Shown here: piece after piece, positions 55,608-64,000 of the stretch
How positions within the stretch are numbered: the stretch's first letter is position 1
Layout of the letters: each line of letters begins with the position of its first letter
From: Ryuthela nishihirai
Taxonomy: Eukaryota; Arthropoda; Arachnida; Araneae; Heptathelidae
Direction: 5' to 3'
DNA: 64,000 nucleotides
Assembly: GCA_038380435.1 (NCBI GenBank)
Contig: JAWZYU010000007.1
Span: 87,620,334-87,684,333 of the forward strand
Notes under the pieces: generated by a model
Database searches by the model: none
Told to the model about the DNA's origin: nothing
Seen by the model: the letters and a program-made list of their open reading frames with translations, nothing else
Program-made: the position numbers and the translations under genes

Positions 55608-55737
55608 CGATGGTGCATTCAGTTACTGAATTTGTATTCACTTCAAAGAAAGATAAGGCACCGATTTACCCACTGAACAAGATTGCCGACGCCTTATCTT
55701 CCTGTGAATACAAACTCAGTGACTGATTACACCATCG
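55608..55737. repeat. Foldback element (130 bp)
   Basis: Seen: left arm 55608-55659 and right arm 55691-55737 are imperfect inverted repeats. The outer end is cgatggtg / caccatcg and the inner end agataaggc / gccttatct, with a ~31-nt loop. It could be a MITE or the inverted-repeat trace of one. No other copy in the window. Confidence 0.8.
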
Positions 55738-56395
55738 ATATGTTTAGGATTATTTTTATCTCATATTTTAAAAAAAGAAAATTTTGTAATGTGTTCACTT
55801 TGTCGTCTATCTGTAAACAGCAATTTTTTTTATAGAGATAAATAAAATTTCTTTTTGTGTAGGATAGATCTTAATGAAATATTACTATTCACACTTTTCG
55901 AAATCTCCCGAAGATAAAATTATAAAATTGCCCCCTCTAACGACGGAGAAAAAAGGAAAATTCCAAAAGTTTAAACGAATATTGCAAGCACTGTACTTAC
56001 GCTATGAATTAAAAATTTTGGTGATAAAATGTGAACGTCGAGGTTTCCATTAGCAACAATGAGTTGACCCCTAGACAGAGTGGGCGGATGACAAAGTTCA
56101 CTTTTTTGTGTTTTATGAGATGTTTTTACAGATAAATTAAAAATTATATTTAGCTTGGCTAGAAATTGATGAAATACATACTATGATTCGAACTTTCCGA
56201 ATTTCTCAAAAGATATAATTGAGCTCTCTAACGGTGGAAATTTTTCAAAATTCCCAAACTTAAGTGAATATTGCAAACGATGTATTTATATAATACATTT
56301 GAAATTTTGGTGGTGGGAAGTGATGGTTAGGCAGTTTTCATTGTCAACAATGCGTTTTAATAGGAGGGTTTATTTAAAAGAAATTTTAATTTACT

Positions 56396-56661
56396 TTTGT
56401 AAACAAAAAGTTCGATGTCGACAGACAGAAGACAAAGCGAAACTATTATCTCATTTTCTTTGAAAACGAGATAAAGGCGAGATAATGCTTTCTCCTTGTC
56501 GTCTTTCTGTCCGTCTCTCTGTATGTTCGTCTGTCTGTCTTTCAAAAAAGAGATAAAAGCGAGATAATGTTTTCTCATTGTCGTCTTTCTGTCCGTCTCT
56601 CTGTCTGTTCGTCTGTCTGTCTTTCAAAAAAGAGATAACAACGAGATAATACTTTCTCTTT
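56396..56661. repeat. 82-bp tandem repeat
   Basis: Seen: 'gagataatg-tttctc-ttgtcgtctttctgtccgtc' and 'tcaaaaaagagataa' recur with an 82-bp period (gataat at 56481, 56563 and 56645), about 2.5 to 3 times. It is rich in ctgtc/cgtc repeats. The third unit is cut by SINE-A at 56662. Confidence 0.88.
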
Positions 56662-57038
56662 GTGTGGGGGGTGGCTCAGTCGGTAGCGCGCCAGGCTCGT
56701 AATTTGTAGTTCCCAGGTTCGAGTCCCATCTGGGTCAGCGTTGAGATTTATCTCCGCAAAATTCCCCGCCCTGCCCACGGTCAGTAGGGGACACCGATGG
56801 GCTTGGAAAGGCCGTTGTCCGTCGGATGGGACGTTAAGCCGTGGCCCCGTGTGCGGGAGAGAGCCATACCTTGTGCACGTTAAAGAACACGCTGGATGGC
56901 CTTGACGAAAGGCTACCATCTGTCTCCCAACAGCTGTTCAAGTGGGTCCCCAACCTTCTCTGAGCCTTCGGGGTCCATGTGACCTGGCCATTTAGCTCAT
57001 GGTGTGCAAAAAAGTGCCGATCAGAGGTAAAACAACCC
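56662..57038 (+). mobile_element. SINE-A, full length
   Basis: Seen: complete plus-strand copy with A box ggtggctcagtcgg and B box ggttcgagtccc, ending gaggtaaaacaaccc. Inserted in the 82-bp repeat: text left of it breaks at ttctctttgt and resumes with gtctgtctct. No clean duplication. Confidence 0.94.
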
Positions 57039-57675
57039 GTCTGTCTCTAAAAAGTTCGATGTCTGCAGACATCGAACTTTTTTAGTTCGCCCGTTTTGGA
57101 TAAGTATTGTTGAAATATTAAGATCTGCACTTTCCGAATCTCCTAAAAACTATGTATGAGCCTCTATCGGTGAAAAAAATTCTAAAATTCCAAAATTTCA
57201 AACGAATATTGCAAACGATGTATTTTTGTTAGAAATTTGAAATTTTGGGGGTAGAATGTGAAGGTCACGAAGTTTTATTGGCAAGAATGAGTTGACCCCT
57301 TAGACCCAACGGAGAGGGGGTGTAGAAAAATGTATCTTTTTGGTTTAAAGAGAGAATTGCTTGTTTTCAGAGATAAATTAAATTTTTGTTTTAGGTTGGA
57401 TAGATATTTATGAAATACTACGATCTACACTTTTCGAATCTTCCAAGAGCTATAACTGCGCCCTCTAACTATGAAAACAATCGAAAATTCCAACGAATAT
57501 TGCAAACAATTAGTTATGCTACAAATTTCAAAGTTTCATGGTTCAATGTAAAGGTCATGAAGTTTTTATTGGCAAGAATGAGTCCCTTAGACCCAGGGGT
57601 GTGGAAAAATGCAAATTTTGTTGTTTAAGAAAATTGAAATTATTTATTCAATTAAAGTTTTTTAATTCATCAATT

Positions 57676-57725
57676 AAACTTTTATTAGCAATTTTACAAC
57701 ATGAAAAGTTTTATCTTTTATTCCT
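57676..57725 (+). repeat. Copy of a foldback arm
   Basis: Seen: cttttattagcaattttaca + acatgaaaagttttatcttt + tattcct matches the right arm of the foldback at 59093-59212, same orientation. No second arm lies here. Confidence 0.75.
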
Positions 57726-58023
57726 CTCATTTAAAAAAGTTTTTTTAAGTTATTTTTAATAAAAAATTATTTATTCATTTATCTCTAAAAACATAAAAAA
57801 TTTAATATTGAAATATGAAAAAAATGAGAAAAGGGGATAAAAATGAGAAAAATAGATATTCCACTGAGAGCATAATTTTATCCTCTTTTCTCAGAGTTAT
57901 AAATGAAAAATTCTTTTTTAAGAGAAATTTGTTTGTTTTTAGAGGTAAATTAACATTTTTTTGGGGTTGGATTCATGAACTATTACGATTCGCAGTTTCC
58001 GAATAAAACTAAAGCTGGTTTAA

Positions 58024-58225
58024 AAAAAATAATAAATACCTCCTCAAGCAGCTGCTTGCCATAGAGGTCTGACAGGAGCCTGTCAGTTCATATGCCATAG
58101 TAGAAGGTCTGAGAGGAAGGCAGGCCCTCAGTAGAAAAACAACACACACAACCATGCCTTACCCGGGGCTCGAACCCAGATCCCTTAGATCAGTAGCCAA
58201 GCGCGCTAACCACTCGGCCATGGAA
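58024..58225 (-). mobile_element. SINE-B, full length with 9-bp duplication
   Basis: Seen: minus-strand copy with aataaatacctcctcaag tail, body, B box and A box (accactcggccatgg). ctggtttaa lies at 58015-58023 and 58226-58234. It splits an R300 unit. Confidence 0.92.
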
Positions 58226-58465
58226 CTGGTTTAACAGCAAAAAAATCGAAAATTCCAAAAATTAAAGAATTTTGAAAATGATGCATTTATGCTAGAAATT
58301 TGAAATTTTATTGATGGAATATGAACTAAATGGAATATAAAAATAAATCATGAACTTTTCATATACAGCAATGAGTTGACTTCTTCTTCCAAGGTGTGTG
58401 GGAAACGCAACTTTATTTTATTAAGAGATAATTGGAAGACATTCTTAGTTGCACTGGTGCAAATG

Positions 58466-58858
58466 GGTTGGGTTGGGTTGTTTTACCTCTGAGCGGCACT
58501 TTTTTGCACACCATGGGCTAAATGGCCAGGTCACATGGACCCCGAAGGCGCAGAGAAGGTTGGGGGAGGGGACCCACTGGAACAGCTGTTGGGAGACAGA
58601 TGGTAGTCTCCCGTCAAGGCCATCCAGCGTGTTCTTTAATGTGCACAGGGTATGGCTCTCCCGCACACGGGGCCACGGCTTAACGTCCCATCCGACGGAC
58701 GGCGGCCTTTCCAAGCCCATAGGTGTCCCCTACTGACCGTGGGCAGGGCGGGGAATTTTGCGGAGATAAATCTCAACGCTGACACAGCTGGGACTCGAAC
58801 CTGGGAACTACAGATTACGAGCCTGGCGCGCTACCGACTGAGCCTCCCCCAGCCCCCC
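58466..58858 (-). mobile_element. SINE-A, full length with duplication
   Basis: Seen: complete minus-strand copy. ctggtgcaaatg (58454-58465) and ctagtgcaaatg (58859-58870) match at 11 of 12 positions. The B box reads ggactcgaacctggg on plus. Long frames on both strands are shadows. Confidence 0.95.
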
Positions 58859-58939
58859 CTAGTGCAAATGAAATATTATGTATCGCATTTTCTAAATAAC
58901 TAGGTAGTTTTAATTTATATCGTTAGAAGCCAATAAATA

Positions 58940-59092
58940 TGGAAACGGTGAAACTTTTACGAATGTTCCAAGTGATCTGTTTATAATCGAAATTTGAAAT
59001 TTCGATGGTAAAGTCTCAAGATACATTCCACTGACAGCATAATTTCCCCCCCTTTTCTCAGAGGAGTGTGGAAAAAAAACTTTTTTAAATTG
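58940..59092 (+). repeat. Partial, diverged R300 unit
   Basis: Seen: aaacggtgaaacttttacga, aatcgaaatttgaaatttcg and 'atggtaaagtctcaag' follow the R300 order. The end changes into 'ccactgacagcataattt', also seen at 57860-57880. Confidence 0.6.
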
Positions 59093-59212
59093 AGGAAATA
59101 AAAGATAAAACTTTTCATGTTGTAAAATTGCTAATAATAAGTTTAAGTGATGAATCAAAAACCTTTTATTAGCAATTTTACGACACGAAAATTATTTGAT
59201 TTTTATTCCTTT
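59093..59212. repeat. Foldback pair
   Basis: Seen: aggaaataaaagataaaact + tttcatgttgtaaaattgct + aataata forms the left arm, and ttttattagcaattttacga + cacgaaaattatttgatttt + tattcct the inverted right arm, with a ~20-nt loop. Arms are about 88% alike by eye. Confidence 0.8.
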
Positions 59213-61010
59213 AATTTGCTACTATTCGCATTTTACCCATCATCCATTAACTCAGATAAAACTTTTAAAGAATGAAAAAATAAGGAAACGAAAAATTTCA
59301 TTTTCTTTGAAAACGAGATTCCCATATGCGCCTGAGGTGATATGCTTTCTTCTAGTTCTACTGACTGAAAGGTTCGAAGCTATTCAGTTGAATTCTTTCA
59401 ATAGTAGTTTTGTTTAAATTTAGATGAAATTAAGTGACAATAAGTGATTGCAATAGTACAAAACCCTATTAAAAATCTAGAAATTTTGATATTAAAAAAT
59501 TCAAAATACCCATGTCATTATATTATGACACATATGATTATTTAATTTTATCCCCTAACCAAGCAATTTGTTGCGTACATTTCTCATTTTTAAAATCAAC
59601 GAAAATTTATAGACCATCCACTTAAGTGTATCTTCGATAAAGTCGAAAGAAATGAATTTAATAAGTCGTTTAATGGGACAGCAAAACAGTTTCTTATGCA
59701 TGTCTTCGTTGATAGATGTTCGTGATGTTCGCTCACATAGCCCAGTAATGTCAAGTTCCTGAGGGTTGTGATCGGTTTCGAATCCCAAATGTGTTCCAAC
59801 ACCCCGCTCCTCCTCCCGTTGCCATGGAGACGATGAAGATTTCCAACTCACCAGTAGACGCTTGGGATGCATCTCTAAAAGGTAAAGGGTAAATTTTTCA
59901 GGGCAAGAACTCCCCAACCACCGACATGAGTTAGGGGCTGAAGCAACTTTTCCTATCGATAAGTGTTGAGGACACATCAGGTTCTCGCATCCTCGTCCAG
60001 GCTTCAGATTGCTGTAGTGTTTTTAGAGCGTCAATGACTGGCGAGCAGATGAAAGATTAGTCTCGAGAGGAGCATTCACCCCTAGCTGGATGCTGCAAAT
60101 GGAAAATATGACTCAGCTTCCGTTCGTATCCAAGGGAAACGGGAAGAGAAAGAGAAAAGATGCCTCTGAGCGCAGATCGTTAGGCCATTAGCTACTCTGT
60201 TGTTACGGTGAAAAAAAAAAAGACAATAGGAGGATTGACGATTCATTTTGTTGTATGCCTGCAATGTGGGGGTTAGAAATGGCGAGAAAAAGTAATGAAA
60301 TTTGTCTTCAGTTACAGGTTGAAGTGGATGGTTTTAAAAAAAATGTATCGGACACTAAAGTAGAGACAAGACGGGGGGAAGGTTAAATTTAGGGGGGAAG
60401 AGATGAAATATGTTTTCAATTAATCGGTTAGATTTCCTTTTTGCGGTGAAATATATCGCACATTTGGTAAGTCCTAGGATTTAGTTTCGGAGGGGGGGGG
60501 GTGAGAAAAAGACTTAATAGGGTTTCACAACTACTAAAATATCTCACCTGGCAGCAGAGGTTAAAATGATGTTCTTTAGGGAATAAAATTTCATATTTGT
60601 TTTTTAAATCTATTTTTTTACTATGGGGCTAAAATAAAATTTTACAAAGACTGCTCCTTATGATTTCAAAGCAGGTATAAAAGTTTGAGATTTCCTATAA
60701 GATGACCTATTTTAGGGTAGGGGGTCAGGAATCCCCCAGGGTACATTCCAGTTGGACATTGAACCGAACATAAAAGGATGTGGAAGCGAAAAGTTGGGAA
60801 AAGGATGATGATATCTGTCGTAAGTTATCGGTCGCGAATGAGCGTCTTTATGATCATATGAATCTGACCCTCAACCAGATATGGAAACTGAAATAGTTGA
60901 ATTAAATGGAGAAATTTGTCGTCAGGTCAACGGCTTGTTCACGATAGAAAGTATGATATCAAACAAGTCACAAATTAGGTCCAAGGCACAAATGACTCAG
61001 TTAGACAAGT
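59213..61010. other. Unassigned; one 140-codon minus frame
   Basis: The minus frame at 59555-59977 is the longest non-repeat frame here, reading MCPQHLSIGKVASAPNSCRW to a basic end. I recognise no domain, and there is no signal peptide or coiled coil. The stretch 59740-60250 is less AT-rich than its surroundings. It might hold a decayed element or an exon. No function can be given. Confidence 0.3.
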
Positions 61011-61019
61011 TGCAATTTT

Positions 61020-61277
61020 GCAAGTAGAGACAAGAAGAGACATTTTGTAAGTCATAAGTGTCATAAGTAGAGACATTTTGTAAGTAGAGACAAGTTGTCA
61101 TTTTGTAAGCCATAAGTGTCATAAGTAGAGACATTTTGTAAGTAGAGCCAAGTTGTCATTTTGTAAGCCATAAGTGTCATAAGTAGAGACATTTTGTAGG
61201 TAGAGACAAGTTGTCATTTTGTAAGCCATAAGTGTCATAAGTAGAGACATTTTGTGAGTAGAGACAAGTTGTCATTC
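61020..61277. repeat. 58-bp tandem repeat, about 4.5 units
   Basis: Seen: unit agtagagacattttgtaagt + agagacaagttgtcattttg + taagccataagtgtcata. Four near-identical units follow a shorter first one, suggesting recent expansion. Confidence 0.95.
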
Positions 61278-61658
61278 TGATATTACTTGGCTTCCTACCA
61301 AGGTAGTGTTCACTACAAAGTCCACTAAAATGTTCTTCGTATTTTAAAGAAATCCGAATGAGAATAATTTGAATTTTTGGGATTATTTGCGTTACGCTTG
61401 GGTTGATCCATTGGCAATAACGGACTCGCACGCAGTCCTTTGGATGAAATATGAAACTGGGGTCTAGAGTAGTTCCTTATGAAACTATATTTATGAAAAT
61501 TCACAGGGATCTGGTAATTTTAACAACACATACAAAAGGATATGTTAAAATAAAAACAGTCATACTCAAAATATACACAGAGTGAAAAAAAGATTTGACA
61601 TATATATGAATTTTTTGAAATGTAAAGCGAATCTTAGTTTCAAACATTACGCAGATAG
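61278..61658. other. No feature recognised
   Basis: AT-rich spacer. The 84-codon minus frame at 61177-61431 extends from the tandem repeat and has no domain. Confidence 0.5.
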
Positions 61659-62100
61659 TTGGGTTGTTTTACCTAAATTGTAGAATAAAGTAGAGAAATT
61701 TGTCGTCAACTAAAGCGTTTGTTCACGACAAAACTCACAATATTGAATTTTCTCATTTGAGCGGCACTTTTTTGCGCACAATGGACTAAATGGCTAGGTC
61801 ATAAGGACCCTAAAGGATCAGAGAACGTTGGTATAGGATAGCCACTGAACAGCTGTTAGTAGAAAATGAAAGTCTCTCTTCAAAGTCATCCAGCGTGTTT
61901 TTTAAGGTGGACAGGGTACGACTTTCATGCGCAAGGAGCCACGACTTAAAGTCCCATCGAACATGCGGCAGCTTCTCCAAGTCCATTGGTGTTTCCTTTC
62001 TGACTTAAAACAGGGTTACTGTTTAGAAGCGAGAAATGTCAACTCTAACACAGGTAGACTGGAACCTAGAAAAAAAAAAACTGAGTAAACCCCTGCCCTA
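61659..62100 (-). mobile_element. SINE-A with 84-bp insert in its tail
   Basis: Seen: the minus-strand tail gttgggttgttttacct at 61659-61678 is separated from tgagcggcacttttttgcgc (61763 on) by about 84 bp. The insert contains agagaaatttgtcgtcaact and tttgttcacgacaa. The same phrases occur at 60911-60950 (gagaaatttgtcgtcaggtc, cttgttcacgat), so the insert resembles local unique sequence. The head is decayed. Confidence 0.78.
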
Positions 62101-63704
62101 CGGCGGTTGATAGCCAAAACTGTAGTTCTAAACCATATAAAAAGAATGAAATGAGTACCTCTCCAAAAGGAGAGACGGCAAGGGAGAATTTTGAAAAGCT
62201 TATTCCCAAACCAATATATTAAAAATGTATATAAAAGAGAACAGAAATGTTTCATAAAAAAAAGATTTGTGAAAAAATATACAAAACTTGAAATTCAAAT
62301 ATATGTAGTTATTCGCTGTGAAAAAAATTCAATTTCATCTTTAGTGAAGATACTGGCGTAAGAAAAGTAACTTTGTAATTGAAACGGCGAGATTTAATGC
62401 AGCAAAGGTGATGGAAAGAGAACAAATATTGGAGAAACGAAATCCAACATGAAATGGAAACAGATTTCATTTCTCTTTCTCCTAAATATAAAGTCGGTCA
62501 TGCAAAAATATTACGCTTCAGTTATCGAGTTTCTAGTTTACCTAAGAAGCGAAGTTCTTCGCACCTTATAAAAGAAATTGTTGAATCAACAGCAAAACGT
62601 TATCGATCGTTTGAAAAAAAAAACATTTTATTTTTTTCTATACCTTAAATATTAATTTTGAATAAGAAAACGTATGAACAGAGTTATTAATGACGTTGCT
62701 AAATCTTAGGTTAAATCAAGCTCTGCTCATTATTGTGTTTTCTACCTAAAAATAATCGCAAACGGTTTTAAGATCAGTTTTGATTTTTTTTTAGTTTCTA
62801 ATGAATAATTTCCTTTTCTTTTGTGCTTGTGATCGAAAGGCATTTTTTTTCTCTATGTCAACCTCGTAATGGTGACAGAGTGTTTTTTTCTCGATTTCTT
62901 TCTGTAGCGATGTAAAGCAATGACTACTTGGCTCTTACTGACTCTTTCAAGACCTCGGTGTTAAAATGCAATTTTTTTTTACTCTTTGAAAGATCTTAGA
63001 AATTAAATGCAGTTGAAATTTAAGAACCAAATTAATAATAACCCCTTATCTTACGAATACTTTTTTACTAAATATGCCGAAAATTCCTTTTTCACGCGTA
63101 CTCGGCCGTCATTACATCTACAAATTCATATTGCATTATTTCAAAGCATTAAAAATATGCAAAATTGTGTTAGTTTCATCTCCAAACATCCTCCATTATC
63201 TATAGTCAAAACTTTCTTGCTTAATATGCGTTTCCAAAAAAAGATCACAATACTTGCACATTAAAAGTCATCAGTTTGTACGGTGTAACAAATTATTCTA
63301 CAAATCATCTTTAGATCAATACCAACGATTCCATAAATCCTACAAAACATATCTTTTCACGCAGTTTTTATATTTAGGTGTAATAGAAACTAAAAAGCGT
63401 AGTTTTCAAAACATCAAATAAACGAGAATTGTTAAAGCTGAACTTATTGTAATAAAAGAAGCTCTTAAATAGGCTCTTTGATTTTTTATAAAAATTTTAT
63501 TTTGAGTGATAGTCTGTCAGCTTCTAAATCTTCCTCATAAACCTTCCAAATCTAGATAGATGGCTAAACGGACAGAAAATAGTGTTCATGTCACACTACA
63601 AGTGATTCCTGGTCAGATGGGTATTTCTGGTATGGAAGGAGCATTAAAAAGCGCTTCAAAAAAAAAGAATCGCTTCAAGATTCTCTTTTAACCGCCACCC
63701 CCCC
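62101..63704. other. No feature recognised
   Basis: 1.6 kb of AT-rich sequence. Short frames at 62454 and 63007 show no recognisable domain. Confidence 0.5.
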
Positions 63705-64000
63705 TCTAGGCTAGAAAGGAGACACCAGTCAGCTTTCAAAAGTAACTATCCATCTGAAGGATATTAAGCCGTGATTCTGTGTACAGTCGCTCAAAAAATA
63801 TCCCAACACTATGGTTGATTACAGAATTCAGAAAAACGTCACGTGACACGAAGGTTGCCAGATCACTAATTTCTTAAAAAATCGTTGCAAGATATTTTTT
63901 TCTGAATTCTGTAATCAACCGTAGTGTTGGGATATTTTTTGAGCGACTGTACAAGGATACCATACCCTGTGCACGCTAAAGAATGTTGGATATTCTTAAC
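63705..64000 (+). mobile_element. SINE-A, old copy split by MITE-1
   Basis: Seen: gagacaccagtcagctttca ... ggatattaagccgtgattct (63718-63780) and, after the MITE, ggataccataccctgtgcac ... gaatgttgg (63955-63993). They are consecutive parts of the SINE-A body. The copy runs off the window end. Its head is not recognisable to the left. Confidence 0.85.
63782..63951. mobile_element. MITE-1 nested in SINE-A
   Basis: Seen: same ends as 5940 and 15591 (tacagtcgctcaaaaaatat and its reverse complement). Foldback arms run around a gtcacgtgac centre like the first copy. TA at both ends; the host SINE-A sequence resumes right after it. Confidence 0.95.

Larger units (their letters stand above)
55795..58440 (+). 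repeat. R300 tandem array with nested insertions
   Basis: Seen: four clear units, in pairs aligned at 'atgaaat' 55874/56169 (295 bp) and 57110/57410 (300 bp), and a fifth split by SINE-B (57930-58010 and 58235-58440). Unit landmarks in order: ggata-atatt-atgaaatatta, cactttccgaatctcc, gccctctaacggtggaaa, cgaatattgcaaacgatgta, gaaatttgaaattttggtgg, gaatgtgaaggtca, caatgagttgacccctta. A SINE-A and an 82-bp repeat lie between the pairs. No frame is conserved between units. Confidence 0.85.

Noticed and set aside
59555..59977. Host gene exon (140 codons, minus)
   Set aside because: No recognisable domain, no splice or promoter support, and frames this long can occur by chance; left as unassigned.

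Overview
This window looks like non-genic, AT-rich nuclear DNA from an arthropod. It holds dense tRNA-derived SINEs, several families of decayed DNA transposon, fragments of non-LTR retrotransposons, minisatellites and foldback elements. I found no intact host gene, no prokaryotic feature, no CRISPR array and no convincing functional tRNA or rRNA gene. The SINE and transposase mix makes me suspect an arachnid, probably a spider, but that rests on a general impression of those families and cannot be proved here. Family labels SINE-A, SINE-B, SINE-C, MITE-1 and 'R300' are mine.

SINE-A (about 370-390 bp, head with tRNA A and B boxes, 3' end with a short aacccaa-type tail) is the commonest element, with more than twenty copies of all ages. 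At least five still have clear target-site duplications (13612, 30564, 41353, 45506, 58466). SINE-B (about 205 bp, a second tRNA-derived head, tail ending tatttatttt) has about a dozen copies, several with perfect 8-12 bp duplications (3117, 7897, 30332, 42601). SINE-C is a third, short, older tRNA-like family.

Layout: 0-8 kb holds SINEs, an inverted R300 block, a CCHC zinc-knuckle remnant, a MITE-1 palindrome and a 546-bp-spaced duplication. 8-12 kb holds a P-element/THAP-like C-terminal fragment, a Tc1 remnant, a 30-bp minisatellite open in several frames and a short hAT element with the transposase C-terminus. 12-22 kb holds SINEs and two small hAT derivatives with 8-bp duplications. 22.7-24.4 kb is a higher-order satellite. 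24.7-30 kb has two LINE 3' pieces, a Tc1 remnant and a complete but dead 1.29-kb mariner. 30-31.1 kb is a 122-bp tandem array split by two SINEs. 33.8-40.5 kb has four LINE pieces, a (TAA)n tract and a 286-bp diverged dimer. 40.9 kb has a perfect 58-bp palindrome. 41-48 kb holds SINEs and a Tc1 remnant. 48.4-52.5 kb is a 52-bp minisatellite interrupted by a 1433-bp mariner-like element with long inverted repeats. 55.8-59.2 kb is an R300 array with nested SINEs and foldbacks. The window ends in an old SINE-A split by MITE-1.

The coding remnants all belong to mobile elements, and each recognisable transposase or reverse transcriptase is broken by frameshifts, stops or truncation. There is no cooperating gene set. 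The main interest is the layered insertion history, in which TA, 8-bp and 8-12-bp duplications let the order of events be read directly.
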